A DNA stretch of 46,415 bases from Candidatus Vogelbacteria bacterium RIFOXYD1_FULL_46_19 (lineage in GTDB: Bacteria > Patescibacteriota > Minisyncoccia > Phycocordibacterales > XYD1-FULL-46-19). Position numbers and translations under genes: made by a program. Position 1 is the stretch's first letter; the number at the start of each line of letters is the position of its first letter. Below, piece by piece: positions 1 through 9,665 of this stretch. The notes below the pieces were generated by a model. That model was not told the DNA's origin, did no database searches, and was given only the letters and a program-made list of their open reading frames with translations. The stretch spans positions 1 through 46,415 of the forward strand of contig MHTK01000006.1 of NCBI GenBank assembly GCA_001824825.1, given 5' to 3'.

Positions 1-607
1 AGAAAGTCAAATCGCTTCTTCCACCGTCTTATCATCATTAGTGACAGGAGGCTCCATCACTTCCGCCTATTGGACCCTAGACGAAACTACGGGCCGTATC
101 AAACCCTTTGCTCTCCTAGACTTAAATGGTCAGGATATTATTAATATTAAATCCCTCGCCTCGCTGTCTGGTAAATGGAGTTTGAGTGAGGCTGGGGTGC
201 TTGAGGTGGAGGAGGTGGTAACGAAGCGCTTGACTAGCAAAAAGGGTGTGACCACAGAAGATAAAACGACGGGTGAATTTTACTGTATTTATGTTGATGG
301 AGGACAATTAAAAACAGAAGAGGGTCGTTGTGAAGATTTAGTAGATATTGAAAGTGAAAAAGTAGATGAATTTGTACTACCACCTGAAGAAGAATCTCCA
401 GAGCTTGAACCAACAACTTCAACCACTACTCCAATTGAAGAAATTCAATCACCTACAGAAGTTGCAGTAGGGGAGACAGTAGAGGATTTTCCACTTGAAG
501 AAGAAGTTCCAAAACCTGAAGTAGAAGCTCCACCAACTCCTGAACCTGAAGCAGAAATTTTATCAGTTGAAGAACCTACTGTAGATGAACCGTCGCCAAG
601 TATTTAG
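1..607 (+). CDS. C-terminal part of a large secreted/surface protein with an acidic Pro/Glu/Thr-rich tail (5' end outside the window)
   Basis: The frame of the ORF at 41 stays open to position 2 (ESQIASSTVLSSL...). 'TGEFYCIYVDGGQLKTEEGRC' followed by an E/P/T-rich tail resembles the ends of CPR surface repeat proteins. Confidence 0.55.
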   Translation, partial: ESQIASSTVLSSLVTGGSITSAYWTLDETTGRIKPFALLDLNGQDIINIKSLASLSGKWSLSEAGVLEVEEVVTKRLTSKKGVTTEDKTTGEFYCIYVDGGQLKTEEGRCEDLVDIESEKVDEFVLPPEEESPELEPTTSTTTPIEEIQSPTEVAVGETVEDFPLEEEVPKPEVEAPPTPEPEAEILSVEEPTVDEPSPSI

Positions 608-696
608 AGATTAAGTTTTATTAAAAGTAAATTAATTAAAAACCTATACTGTTGTAAGTGCCTAGTGGTAGGAAGAAGGGTACGACATAAATAGAA

Positions 697-729
697 AATA
701 CCCGAATGTCGAAAGACAGACGGGCATTT
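697..729 (-). terminator. Rho-independent terminator for the minus-strand gene 749-1300
   Basis: Inverted repeat AATACCCG...CGGGCATT; on the minus strand it is followed by a T-rich run. Confidence 0.55.
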
Positions 730-748
730 ACTACACTTGGAAGGGGTA

Positions 749-1300
749 TTATCTTTTGGCCAGCTTTAGATCGTCCAGCGGCTGGCACGAAGCGATGTGG
801 TGCTCATGAATTTTTCCGTAGGCTTCGCCGGTCCGGCGATTAACCGGTGTGGAGACAACCTGGTACACCCATAGGGAATCCCCACCACGGATGCGCTCGC
901 TGTCCTTGATCGCTACTTCAGCCATAACTTCCGCCATGATGGGGGTTGCACTCGGGTTGTTGAGTACAACCTTAACGCTTTGAGGGAACTGCCCAAGGGC
1001 GTCCCGAGCGTTAAGGGCAAGTGGCCCGAACACAACACGACCTTTCCCGATAAACTTGAAACTCGGAGAGCTAATTTCTTGGGCGAAAAATTCTGTTGCC
1101 GGTTTGGTCTTGAGAGCCAAGTCCGTCGCTTCCCACGCCGTCGCTTTTTTGACGGTTTCGGCCCGTACTTGTTGGTCTTCCATGTGCAGTTGGCTCATGG
1201 CCACACCAAAAGTAGCGATGCCAATACCTAAAGCTAGAGTGATATAGGAAAGCTGGGCTTTCCACGTCTTAGTATTCATAAGAATCCCTTTCCAGCGCAT
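749..1300 (-). CDS. Hypothetical secreted or membrane-anchored protein (start may be internal, MNTKTWK)
   Basis: 183-aa ORF with N-terminal hydrophobic segment (YITLALGIGIATFGVAM); GGAAAGGG-like RBS upstream of the internal ATG; own terminator. Confidence 0.6.
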   Translation of the reverse strand: MRWKGILMNTKTWKAQLSYITLALGIGIATFGVAMSQLHMEDQQVRAETVKKATAWEATDLALKTKPATEFFAQEISSPSFKFIGKGRVVFGPLALNARDALGQFPQSVKVVLNNPSATPIMAEVMAEVAIKDSERIRGGDSLWVYQVVSTPVNRRTGEAYGKIHEHHIASCQPLDDLKLAKR

Positions 1301-1440
1301 AAAGCACTTTGTCGAAGATCTAATGACTCGAACAATTACTGATCAAATAATAAGCAACTAAATCAATTTTGTCAATTAGGAGATTGGTGTTTTATCCACA
1401 GTATCAGTTTCTTTCGGTTTAAATATTTTAAATAAGAAAA

Positions 1441-1470
1441 CGCCGATGCTGGTCAGGGCCAGCATCGGCG
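1441..1470 (-). terminator. Rho-independent terminator of gene 1478-1984
   Basis: Perfect stem CGCCGATGCTGG/CCAGCATCGGCG; minus strand continues GTTTTCTTATTT. Confidence 0.75.
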
Positions 1471-1477
1471 TCATTTG

Positions 1478-1984
1478 TTAGGGACGGACAAAATATAGCC
1501 AGTCTCCATTCCTTTTGAACCTGCTTACAGGGACCTCTTCGCCTGTCCAAACCTTTTCGATCAGACTGGGCGCGAGAGCAACAATACCGGCGGATTGATC
1601 CGCCGCCCGGCGTGCGAAGACGAAGTGGTTTCGCAAAGGAGCTCCTTCTATGTATAAGGCAAAACTCTTAACTCCTTTAGAAATTATTTTCGCGGTCCCG
1701 GCCGGCTGGGATCTATCGAAATCTTGTTTGAATAAAAGTCGATAGTAATCCTCAGCCGGCATAGTTCCTTCGCGGTCCCATTCCACTCTCTCTTTTTTTT
1801 CACTTTCGGCTTTAGCCGCCAGGTAGCGCTCTCGCTGTGTCAACGACATCATCGCGAGTGCATCGTGTTCACACATTCCCACCACCGTCCGCGCAGATTC
1901 CTTCTGGATACGATATTGGCTCCACTTGGGGTGGAGGACAGCGATGATCAAAATTACCACGGTCAGAATTCCTATTTTCTTCAT
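1478..1984 (-). CDS. Hypothetical protein with N-terminal membrane/signal segment
   Basis: 168-aa ORF; MKKIGILTVVILIIAVLHPKW signal-anchor; AAAGGACT RBS; hairpin terminator. Confidence 0.6.
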   Translation of the reverse strand: MKKIGILTVVILIIAVLHPKWSQYRIQKESARTVVGMCEHDALAMMSLTQRERYLAAKAESEKKERVEWDREGTMPAEDYYRLLFKQDFDRSQPAGTAKIISKGVKSFALYIEGAPLRNHFVFARRAADQSAGIVALAPSLIEKVWTGEEVPVSRFKRNGDWLYFVRP

Positions 1985-2129
1985 GGCGGAGTCCTTTCTA
2001 TGTTTTTGGCTCTAATATCATTCTACTATAAAAGGAATTAATTGTCAAGCTAAAGCGAGCTGGGGTTGTCTTTATGATAGTGTCTAAGTTTTAGAATTCT
2101 TATTTTTTCTTTAAATATAAATAGAAAAA

Positions 2130-2153
2130 CCGGTGGCTGTGTACAGCCACCGG
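2130..2153 (-). terminator. Rho-independent terminator downstream of the pseudopilin gene
   Basis: Perfect stem CCGGTGGCTG-TGTA-CAGCCACCGG followed on the minus strand by TTTTTC. Confidence 0.75.
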
Positions 2154-2173
2154 GTGGAGGAGGATTCTCGTGA

Positions 2174-3103
2174 TCACCCAATCGCACGACCAAGAAGAGC
2201 CATTATGGGATTACACGGGAATTCCGCGGGATATTTGATGAACTCAACATGACCATCCATGTACAGCACATTGGCACCGCCGGGCACGTGATGGAAGTCT
2301 TTGACGTTGTCGTTGACCTGATCCCACATCACAGGAATGGTGCTTTGCGCTTGAGCGCTACCGGCAGGATTGTTGATATCTGTGATCAGAAATCGTTCAA
2401 CCCCTTCTTTAAGACGGAAGATGGTGTTTCCGCCGGCATTGCCTTGGACAATAATGTCTCCGGCCGCGTACCCGTTAGCAACCAGGTATGCGTCAGCTTG
2501 TCCCTGAAGAACAGTGGCGGTCAAGGGGGTGTTGAACTCGATGTCACCGTCAGCATATTCATCGTAAGCTTGGGGTGTTCCAATAAGTCCCACCCCGTCG
2601 CTCACGGCCGCGTGGACAATGAAACTTCCGAATTCGTTGGTATTAGAAGCCAACCAACCGTAATACATGTACCCGCGGTCGTCGAATTCTTTTGCATCGA
2701 GCTTCTCAAAATTGGGGCTACTTGCGGTTTGGGTGCACCACGAACCAGACGGGCAAACCAGAAATTCGTCAGGATCGGAGGCGGCATCGGATGGGCAGAA
2801 GTAGACTTTCATGTCTGACAAATATTCCGGATAAATGGCTGGTCCGTTTGGTGTTGCCACCCAACCCTCGCCGGTTGGCGAATCGGCGTTCCATTCTGAC
2901 CCGCAAGGCGGGAACTTGCTACCAGGTGACTCCCCGGCGTACATCTTCAGGACGATACCCCACTGCTTCAGATTGTTCTGACAGCTGGCTCGCCTTGCCG
3001 CCTCCCGCGCCCGCGCTAGGGCGGGCAGGAGAATGGCGGCGAGAATACCGATGATAGCGATGACAACCAACAGTTCGATGAGTGTAAACCCTCTCTTCTT
3101 CAT
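2174..3103 (-). CDS. Type IV prepilin-like protein with N-terminal methylation motif, DUF1559-like
   Basis: [49 protein letters not shown]..., C-terminal '[14 protein letters not shown]'; strong SD AAAGGAGGT upstream. Confidence 0.85.
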   Translation of the reverse strand: MKKRGFTLIELLVVIAIIGILAAILLPALARAREAARRASCQNNLKQWGIVLKMYAGESPGSKFPPCGSEWNADSPTGEGWVATPNGPAIYPEYLSDMKVYFCPSDAASDPDEFLVCPSGSWCTQTASSPNFEKLDAKEFDDRGYMYYGWLASNTNEFGSFIVHAAVSDGVGLIGTPQAYDEYADGDIEFNTPLTATVLQGQADAYLVANGYAAGDIIVQGNAGGNTIFRLKEGVERFLITDINNPAGSAQAQSTIPVMWDQVNDNVKDFHHVPGGANVLYMDGHVEFIKYPAEFPCNPIMALLGRAIG

Positions 3104-3543
3104 AATGAGACCTCCTTTTAAGGTGCTAGTCTTGCACTCAAGCTAAAAACATTTCAGCTCAAGATAACTGCAAGATAATTAAGCCAAATTTATCCTGTAC
3201 TTATTGAGAGTTTTTGTCAATCAATCAGGACTTTTCAAATTTCGAAATCAACAATTTTCTCTCTATTCCCAACTAGGAGACGACCGTCGTAAAGGTTGGA
3301 ACTTAAAATAAAAATAATATTACATAGGTTGGACCTTGGGGTATGAAATTGTGGGGGGTGGGTAATTAATTTCGGCCTTGTCATAGTTTAGATTTCATTT
3401 TTTAAATTTTAATTTACGGCTTGAGATGTAAGATCGTCTCAACCTTTTTCGTTAGTAGATTAACGTGGTCGAGATTTTAATAGTAGTAGTGATCGACCCT
3501 TGGTCGATAGTAAAAAATTACTAAACATAATCTATTAAGTACT

Positions 3544-3732
3544 ATGGCTCAAAACGATAAAAATGGCGGACGGGGGTTCGCCAGTATGGATGAAGAAAAA
3601 CGCCGACAAATAGCTAGCAAAGGTGGCAAAGCAGCCCATGCTAGCGGCCGGGCTCATGAATTTACCTCGGAAGAAGCTCGCGCCGCTGGTCGCAAGGGTG
3701 GACAAAGCCGTCGCCAGAACAACAATGAATAG
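3544..3732 (+). CDS. KGG-repeat stress-induced small protein (YciG/GsiB-like)
   Basis: Repeated 'ASKGGKAAHASG' / 'AGRKGGQSRR' motifs in a 62-aa hydrophilic ORF. Confidence 0.8.
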   Translation: MAQNDKNGGRGFASMDEEKRRQIASKGGKAAHASGRAHEFTSEEARAAGRKGGQSRRQNNNE

Positions 3733-3790
3733 AGTATTCTCGGCAGCCAATAGAGACGGTCCAAAAAAAGCTTAGGTTTTGTTAGCTTTT

Positions 3791-3812
3791 CCTCCCAAGC
3801 GGGAGGTTTTTT
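3791..3812 (+). terminator. Rho-independent terminator
   Basis: CCTCCcaagcGGGAGG followed by TTTTTT. Confidence 0.7.
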
Positions 3813-3914
3813 GATGTGAGGGGATACTCGTAGAGTTATCCACCTTATGGTTCTGCTTGCTTTACGTAGCTTAATTTCTATAATAACAAAGATTCCACAC
3901 CCCCTTCTTTCTTA

Positions 3915-4499
3915 ATGAAAACCCTATCTTCAAAAAAACTCCAAATTCACTCTGTTGCCCGCAGTGATTTTTTTGTGGCTAAGCCGGAGCGAATGATGGA
4001 GTGGTTGGGCGGAGTAAACTATGAAAATTTGCAAAAAATTTTGTCCGAGATGAAAGGGATGATGCTAAGCGAGCCCAAAGAAGAAATTCAACTCCTAGTC
4101 AACTCCTTTGGTGGGGCTACCGGGATTGGGATGAGCTTTTACGATGCGGTGACGACGTGGCTTAAACCCGACTTGTGTACGATCGGCTCGGGTGATGTGG
4201 ACTCGTCAGGAATTATTATCTTTCTAGCTGGTAAAAGACGCTTCCTGACTCCCAATACGACCATGCTTTTTCACTTGGCCGGTCGAACTTTGGGTAATGA
4301 TCAGCGTTTCTCAACAGCGGATATGGGGAGTATGTTAAAAGAGGACAAGTTGAAAGATTATCAGTACGCTGGGGTGGTCTCGGAGCGGACCGGCGGCCAG
4401 TATTCTCGGGAAGCCGTGTTGGAACTAATGGCCGGCAATACCATTGTCACAGCCGAGGAAGCGGTGGTGATGGGTTTAGCTGATCAAGTTTTAATCTAG
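3915..4499 (+). CDS. ClpP/crotonase-fold serine protease-like protein
   Basis: 'LLVNSFGGATGIGMSFYDAV', 'GDVDSSGIIIFLAGKRRFLTPNTTMLFHLAG', 'ELMAGNTIVTAEEAVVMGLADQVL' match the ClpP layout. Confidence 0.75.
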   Translation: MKTLSSKKLQIHSVARSDFFVAKPERMMEWLGGVNYENLQKILSEMKGMMLSEPKEEIQLLVNSFGGATGIGMSFYDAVTTWLKPDLCTIGSGDVDSSGIIIFLAGKRRFLTPNTTMLFHLAGRTLGNDQRFSTADMGSMLKEDKLKDYQYAGVVSERTGGQYSREAVLELMAGNTIVTAEEAVVMGLADQVLI

Positions 4500-4580
4500 T
4501 TTCTTACTGGTTTATCTCGCCTCAGGGCAAAAAAAAGTTATAATGATAAACAATTATTACTCATTTTAACTAAACTATAT

Positions 4581-4982
4581 ATGAGAGGATATATTTCTAA
4601 TATTGAACAAGATACTATTAATAATGACAGTTTCCGTAAGGTACTGTACACCGCGAAGCATAGTCAGCTGGTTTTAATGAGTCTGCAGCCAGGGGAGGAT
4701 ATTGGGAGCGAGACGCATGACCTCGATCAATTTTTCCGAATTGAAGCGGGGAGTGGCCAAGCTGTTTTAAACGGGGCAGAGGTACCGGTTAGTGACGGCT
4801 CGGCGGTAGTGGTACCCGCCGGCACCGAACATAATATTATCAACACTTCCACGACCGAAGCCTTAAAACTTTATACTATTTACTCGCCACCGGAGCACCG
4901 AGACGGGGTGGAGTATAAGACTAAAGCGGAGGCGGAAGCGGCCGAAGAGCATTTTGACGGTCAGACGTCGGTTGCTGACTAA
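4581..4982 (+). CDS. Cupin domain protein
   Basis: 'GEDIGSETHDLDQFFRIEAGSGQAVLNG...VVVPAGTEHNIINTS', double-stranded beta-helix cupin motifs. Confidence 0.85.
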   Translation: MRGYISNIEQDTINNDSFRKVLYTAKHSQLVLMSLQPGEDIGSETHDLDQFFRIEAGSGQAVLNGAEVPVSDGSAVVVPAGTEHNIINTSTTEALKLYTIYSPPEHRDGVEYKTKAEAEAAEEHFDGQTSVAD

Positions 4983-4996
4983 CTTAATACTTGGTA

Positions 4997-5614
4997 ATGA
5001 AAAAAGATCAAACCAAGAAGCTAACGGGCTTTTTATTTGAGATTGGTAATTTACGGAAAGTTTTGCGGGCGCATCAGCAGATGCTTCTATCTTACGACTT
5101 AACCGACACTATTGCTTCGCACTCTTTCCGCGTGGCTTTTATTGGTTATTTTTTAGCCAAAGAATTGGGGGCCGATGCCGATAAGGTGCTAAAGATGTGC
5201 TTATTGCACGATTTGGAAGAATCCCGCTCGATGGACCACCACTGGGTGAGCAAGAAGTATGTCAAAATTTATTCGGAGGAAATTAAGAAGGATCAGTTTG
5301 ACGGTTTACCGCACGGCTTGGATTTGGTCGCAATATTAAATGAATACGAAGAGCGGAAGACACTGGAGTCTAAGGTGGCGAAAGATGCTGACCTGTTGGA
5401 TCAGAGTTTTCTACTGAGGGAGTATGAGTGGCAAGGTAACAAAGAGGCCGCTAACTGGCTCGCTGGCCGGGCCGGCAAGGGCAAAGGTGGTAAGGGGCTT
5501 AGTAACCAAGAGCGCTTGATGCATACCGACTTGGCTAAAAGCATTGCCAAGGAAATTAAAAGTCAGGCACCAAGCGACTGGTGGGCTAAAGCCTGGACCC
5601 CCGATCGGCGGTAA
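4997..5614 (+). CDS. HD-domain hydrolase (YfbR/5'-deoxynucleotidase-like)
   Basis: 'IASHSFRVAFIGYFLA...LLHDLEE...KDADLLDQ' HD-domain motifs; the supplied ORF starts at 4991 and the ATG at 4997 fits as well. Confidence 0.75.
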   Translation: MKKDQTKKLTGFLFEIGNLRKVLRAHQQMLLSYDLTDTIASHSFRVAFIGYFLAKELGADADKVLKMCLLHDLEESRSMDHHWVSKKYVKIYSEEIKKDQFDGLPHGLDLVAILNEYEERKTLESKVAKDADLLDQSFLLREYEWQGNKEAANWLAGRAGKGKGGKGLSNQERLMHTDLAKSIAKEIKSQAPSDWWAKAWTPDRR

Positions 5615-5701
5615 TGGATACCATTTTTGACACCAGCTGTATTTCCTGTTAGAAATTAGATCGGGTTGATTTGATCGCAAACAAAACAGGGAGGTAATGG
5701 T

Positions 5702-6109
5702 ATGTCTAACTTGTTGCTGTCGCCAGATACTAAATCAGAAGTAATTAACGTGGATCTGGCGACTGTGCCCAAAAGTTTTTTCCAGAAGACTGAATTGCCC
5801 GACGGATCAGAATATTTAGGTGTAGTGGCCAGTACCACGACGCGTCGCTTGTGGGTGTACCTGCAAAAGGAACAACGCCGGTTGGCGAAACTAGTGAACC
5901 AGCTCACACCCGGAGACCCTGCGGCAATAAAGAGTCCGGAAAAACGAAGTCGGGTCCAAGCCGAGATTGAGGTTATGCAAAGCCGAATGAAGGCTCTGGA
6001 AACAGAATTTGATCGGAGACTCAAAGCTGAACTTCCCCAATTTTCACCCGGCAGAGACGTAGCCTACGTTTTGCCACGGTGGGAAGTTTACACCTGCCGT
6101 ATGAATTAG
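5702..6109 (+). CDS. Hypothetical protein (135 aa)
   Basis: Intact ORF with SD GGGAGGTAAT and a strong terminator directly downstream. Confidence 0.65.
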   Translation: MSNLLLSPDTKSEVINVDLATVPKSFFQKTELPDGSEYLGVVASTTTRRLWVYLQKEQRRLAKLVNQLTPGDPAAIKSPEKRSRVQAEIEVMQSRMKALETEFDRRLKAELPQFSPGRDVAYVLPRWEVYTCRMN

Positions 6110-6118
6110 TAGTTTTGA

Positions 6119-6156
6119 CCCCGTCGCAACCGAAGGTTGCGACGGGGTTTGTCTTT
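6119..6156 (+). terminator. Rho-independent terminator
   Basis: Perfect 13-bp stem CCCCGTCGCAACC-gaa-GGTTGCGACGGGG followed by TTTGTCTTTT. Confidence 0.85.
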
Positions 6157-6259
6157 TCTGTAACTCGTCCAGGTAAGAATTTTTTTTCACTACCGTCTCT
6201 TATAGTAAGGAAAGACCGCCGAGGGTGATATATCCCTCGGCCCTTTCCCGCCCAAAAAT

Positions 6260-6352
6260 ATGATTATCAACAAACAACAATCAAAACGCCTAGCGGCCAA
6301 AGCCCGAGCTCGCTTGCAGCAACGTCTTATTATCTATGGCATGCTCTGGTAA
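6260..6352 (+). CDS. Possible 30-aa small basic ORF (MIINKQQSKRLAAKARARLQQRLIIYGMLW)
   Basis: ATG-TAA small ORF directly after a strong hairpin (6209-6248). No RBS or homology evidence. Confidence 0.25.
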   Translation: MIINKQQSKRLAAKARARLQQRLIIYGMLW

Positions 6353-6516
6353 CATTTCTGATGCAAGCATATTTATTGCAACACCATATGGTCACTATGG
6401 CGGATATTTTTTGGTGCGTTTTTTACAAATTTACATGGATACTCAATATTTATAACACACCTGGGTCTGCCCCGAAGTTAAACTTCGGGGAAGGGGTGAG
6501 TGTGGTGTAATGAGGT

Positions 6517-6795
6517 TTAGCTAGAGGAAATTATTTTATAAGAGTGATTGGGTCTACTTTCCGGATCTTGCTCTTGGTATTCGAATGTTAAATTATGCTG
6601 ATCAAAATAAGTGAAAAATTCATCCCAGCTTATAGCTTTCAAGTTTTCATCCTGAACACCAAAGTCGATGCGCAATAAACCACTATTTTTACTAGGATTC
6701 GTGGTGGCTACTTTGGCTGGCTGGCCACCTCTAGCTAGAGTCCAAGCTTTAATAATATGGGGATCAGTTGTTGAGGTGATCAGACGGTGGTTCAT
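6517..6795 (-). CDS. Small conserved protein of the type often mis-annotated '1,4-alpha-glucan branching enzyme'
   Basis: 'TLARGGQPAKVATTN...GLLRIDFGVQDENLKAISWDEFFTYFDQHNLTFEYQ' recalls the 'RGGKPA...GVLRIDFPG...EISWDEFFEKFDENNLAFLYQ' family. Confidence 0.65.
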   Translation of the reverse strand: MNHRLITSTTDPHIIKAWTLARGGQPAKVATTNPSKNSGLLRIDFGVQDENLKAISWDEFFTYFDQHNLTFEYQEQDPESRPNHSYKIISSS

Positions 6796-6985
6796 AGGTA
6801 AGAAGGTTAGATAATGTTAAAAAGTATTAAACCTCTGCCCTGCGGTTGGAAATTGATGAAAAATTATTCTTGGATTAATTCTAATACTTCAGTCAGATGG
6901 TAATTGTTAGCTTGGAATTTTCGTGTGGGTTTACTAACGAAACGAGCGGGGTATTCTTGCAGGTAAAAATCACTATAATGTAGCA

Positions 6986-8140
6986 ATGGAACCTCTAGCG
7001 GCGCGGTTGCGACCTAAAAACCTAAAGGAATTTATTGGCCAAAATCACCTAGTGGGGCCGGGCAAACCTTTGCGAGCGGCTATTTTAAAGCGACATGTCT
7101 TCTCCTTTATCTTATGGGGTCCGCCGGGGGTGGGTAAAACTACCTTAGCTCGAATTTATGCTCGCTCAGTTGGTCTGCCTATGTATGAGTTATCGGCCGT
7201 GTCGGCCGGTAAGGAGGATATTCGGCGAGTCTTAAGCGGAGTGTTTGAACAAACGGTTATCTTATTCTTAGATGAAATTCATCGCTTTAATAAGGCTCAG
7301 CAAGATTTTCTCCTACCTTACGTGGAAAAAGGTCAGTTGGTTTTGATTGGGGCGACCACGGAAAATCCTAGCTTCGAAGTGATACCAGCTCTGCTTTCTC
7401 GGTGTCGAGTATTTGTCCTTAATAATTTAAGTGAAACCGAACTAAAGAAGATTATGGTCCGAACGGGATTTAAGCTGGATTCAGAATCATTAAACTGGCT
7501 GGTGGCAGCCGCCGGTGGGGACGCTCGTCAAGCGTTGTCAATTTTGGAAAATACCTCACATTTATATAAAGAAATCAACTTGAAAAATTTGCTAGCGAGC
7601 CTGCAGGATAAAAAGTTGCGCTATGATAAAGGTGGTGAGGAACACTACAATGTTATTAGTGCCTTTATAAAAAGTTTACGGGCCGGTAGTCCTGACGCCG
7701 CTTTATATTATTTGGCTCGGATGGTGGAAGGTGGCGAAGATCCAAAGTTTATTGCTCGCCGGATGGTTATTTTTGCCTCGGAGGATGTGGGTCTCTCTCA
7801 ACCGACGGCCTTGGTGGTCGCTAATGAAGTGTTCCGAGCGGTGGAAACTGTGGGTTTGCCGGAGGCGGGTTTGAACTTGGCTCAAGGAGCGGTGTACTTG
7901 GCCACGGCCGGGAAAGATCGGCGAGTTTATGATGGCTGGCAGCAGGCCCTTGCGGACGTGAAGAAGTATGGCAATTTACCGATTCCCAAAAAAATTTTAA
8001 ATGCTCCGACCGCCTTGTTAAAAAAGTTGGGTTATGGGGCCGGTTATAAGCAGTACGAGACTGAGGGCTTATTGCCGGAAACCTTGACGGACCGACATTA
8101 TTGGTTGAACAATGAAACTAAACCGACCAAGAAAAAATGA
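6986..8140 (+). CDS. rarA: Replication-associated recombination protein A (AAA+ ATPase)
   Basis: 'MEPLAARLRPKNLKEFIGQNHLVG...LWGPPGVGKTTLARI...FLDEIHRFNKAQQDFLLPYVE...IGATTENPSFE'. Confidence 0.95.
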   Translation: MEPLAARLRPKNLKEFIGQNHLVGPGKPLRAAILKRHVFSFILWGPPGVGKTTLARIYARSVGLPMYELSAVSAGKEDIRRVLSGVFEQTVILFLDEIHRFNKAQQDFLLPYVEKGQLVLIGATTENPSFEVIPALLSRCRVFVLNNLSETELKKIMVRTGFKLDSESLNWLVAAAGGDARQALSILENTSHLYKEINLKNLLASLQDKKLRYDKGGEEHYNVISAFIKSLRAGSPDAALYYLARMVEGGEDPKFIARRMVIFASEDVGLSQPTALVVANEVFRAVETVGLPEAGLNLAQGAVYLATAGKDRRVYDGWQQALADVKKYGNLPIPKKILNAPTALLKKLGYGAGYKQYETEGLLPETLTDRHYWLNNETKPTKKK

Positions 8141-8154
8141 GATATCATTTCTGA

Positions 8155-8195
8155 GATTAAAAAATCACTGTCCTTAAGACAGTGATTTTTTAATC
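8155..8195. terminator. Bidirectional terminator between rarA and the DUF378 gene
   Basis: Perfect 18-bp stem GATTAAAAAATCACTGTC-cttaa-GACAGTGATTTTTTAATC. Confidence 0.85.
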
Positions 8196-8203
8196 TAAAA
8201 TTA

Positions 8204-8431
8204 TTAGACGCGACAATTTTTACAGCCACAGGTAAAAATAGCCACTAAGCCGGAGATACCAACCACAAGGTAGACTAGGTTCTCGGCCATCGGCCAGCTA
8301 CCCAGAAGCAGGGAAACCAAGTTCCAGTCGCCCCCCATAAGATAACCTAAACCAACTAGGCCCCAGTTGAGAGCGCCCACGATAACCAAAACCCAAGCCA
8401 CCAAAGCGAGAGATTTATTGTTCGATGTCAT
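8204..8431 (-). CDS. DUF378 (YuzA-like) membrane protein
   Basis: 'LVAWVLVIVGALNWGLVGL...LVYLVVGISGLVAIFT'. Confidence 0.85.
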   Translation of the reverse strand: MTSNNKSLALVAWVLVIVGALNWGLVGLGYLMGGDWNLVSLLLGSWPMAENLVYLVVGISGLVAIFTCGCKNCRV

Positions 8432-8531
8432 TAAATTATTTATTAAATTAATAATGGTCGACCAAGACTTTCTTATAAGTTATTATAGTACGAAGTTTAA
8501 TAGGTCAGCATTTAATTTATACACAACAACT

Positions 8532-9221
8532 ATGTCTAGAACAATACCTATTCTAATATTAGTCTTAATTATTTTGGTTGGATTAATATGGTTTATTTGG
8601 CCAAAGACGAACGAGCCTGTTGAAGAGTCACCGATTACCACTGAAAATTCAGCCCCGGCCGCCGTGCCAGCTGATGGTGAATATAATTTTGTGGCGAGTG
8701 AAAGTAAGGTCGGGTGGCGGGGGAGCAAGACCCTGATTGCTTCCTATGAAGATTTAGGTCAAGTGGAAATAGAACAGGGATCATTTAGGGTTTCAGGCGG
8801 GACAATATCCGAAGGATCGGTAGTTTTTGATATGAACAGCTTAAGTGCCGATAATACCTCTAACACTCGCTTGGGGGTTGACGCTCTGGTTCGCCATTTA
8901 AAATCAGAGGATTTTTTGGAAGTCGAGGCCTATCCGACCGCAAGTTTCACCATGAGTGAGCCGGCGGTAATTGGAGCCGGCGGAGCGACGACCCTAGTGG
9001 GAGATTTGATGATTAAAGGCCAGACCAATTCAGTTACGATTCCCACTCGGGTGACTAAAATGGCGGACGGGACGGTGGCTATCACCGGGGACCTGTCGAT
9101 CGACCGAACCAACTGGAGGATTCGCTATAATTCGTCTCGGTTTTTCCAGGACTTGGGTGATAATGTGATAGATGATGAAGTGCAAATTAAGATTGAAGCC
9201 GTGGCCGAACCAACGAGTTAG
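8532..9221 (+). CDS. YceI-family (polyisoprenoid-binding-like) protein with N-terminal TM anchor
   Basis: 'SKVGWRGSKT...GSVVFDMNSLSADN...HLKSEDFLEVEAYPTASF...GDLSIDRTNWRIRYNSSRFFQDLGDNVIDDEVQI'. Start taken at the internal ATG 8532. Confidence 0.88.
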   Translation: MSRTIPILILVLIILVGLIWFIWPKTNEPVEESPITTENSAPAAVPADGEYNFVASESKVGWRGSKTLIASYEDLGQVEIEQGSFRVSGGTISEGSVVFDMNSLSADNTSNTRLGVDALVRHLKSEDFLEVEAYPTASFTMSEPAVIGAGGATTLVGDLMIKGQTNSVTIPTRVTKMADGTVAITGDLSIDRTNWRIRYNSSRFFQDLGDNVIDDEVQIKIEAVAEPTS

Positions 9222-9294
9222 AGCTAACTTGTAGTAAGGTAATACGCGGGGACAACTGGATACATTTTTTATAGCGGTCTGTTATAATAAAATT

Positions 9295-9642
9295 ATGGAA
9301 ACATTTATCTCATCACCTATATTTGTTCTTGTGACTGGATTAGCAGAAATTTTGATCGTTATTTTTGGGGCTATTATTTTGGCTTATGTCGTGGTGATAG
9401 TTCATAATGTGAATCGGATGTCTAAGATTGCGAGGACAGAAGCTGAAAATATTGCAGCTGATATCGAACGAGCTCGCGTGGATCTTAAAGATGGAGTAGA
9501 GGTGGTAAAAAAGCGAGTTAAATTGGCTGTTGGTGCCATGTCGGCCAAAAAGATATTTGATATGCTGTTAGCAGGAGCGGGTCGAGTAACGGCTCGTCAA
9601 AAAAGTAAACGGCGATCAAGCCGGAAGTCGAGTGATGATTAA
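9295..9642 (+). CDS. Hypothetical single-TM protein
   Basis: 115-aa ORF with N-terminal TM helix; TATAAT 6 nt upstream of ATG. Confidence 0.6.
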   Translation: METFISSPIFVLVTGLAEILIVIFGAIILAYVVVIVHNVNRMSKIARTEAENIAADIERARVDLKDGVEVVKKRVKLAVGAMSAKKIFDMLLAGAGRVTARQKSKRRSSRKSSDD

Positions 9643-9665
9643 TTAATTATTATAGGAATATTGTT

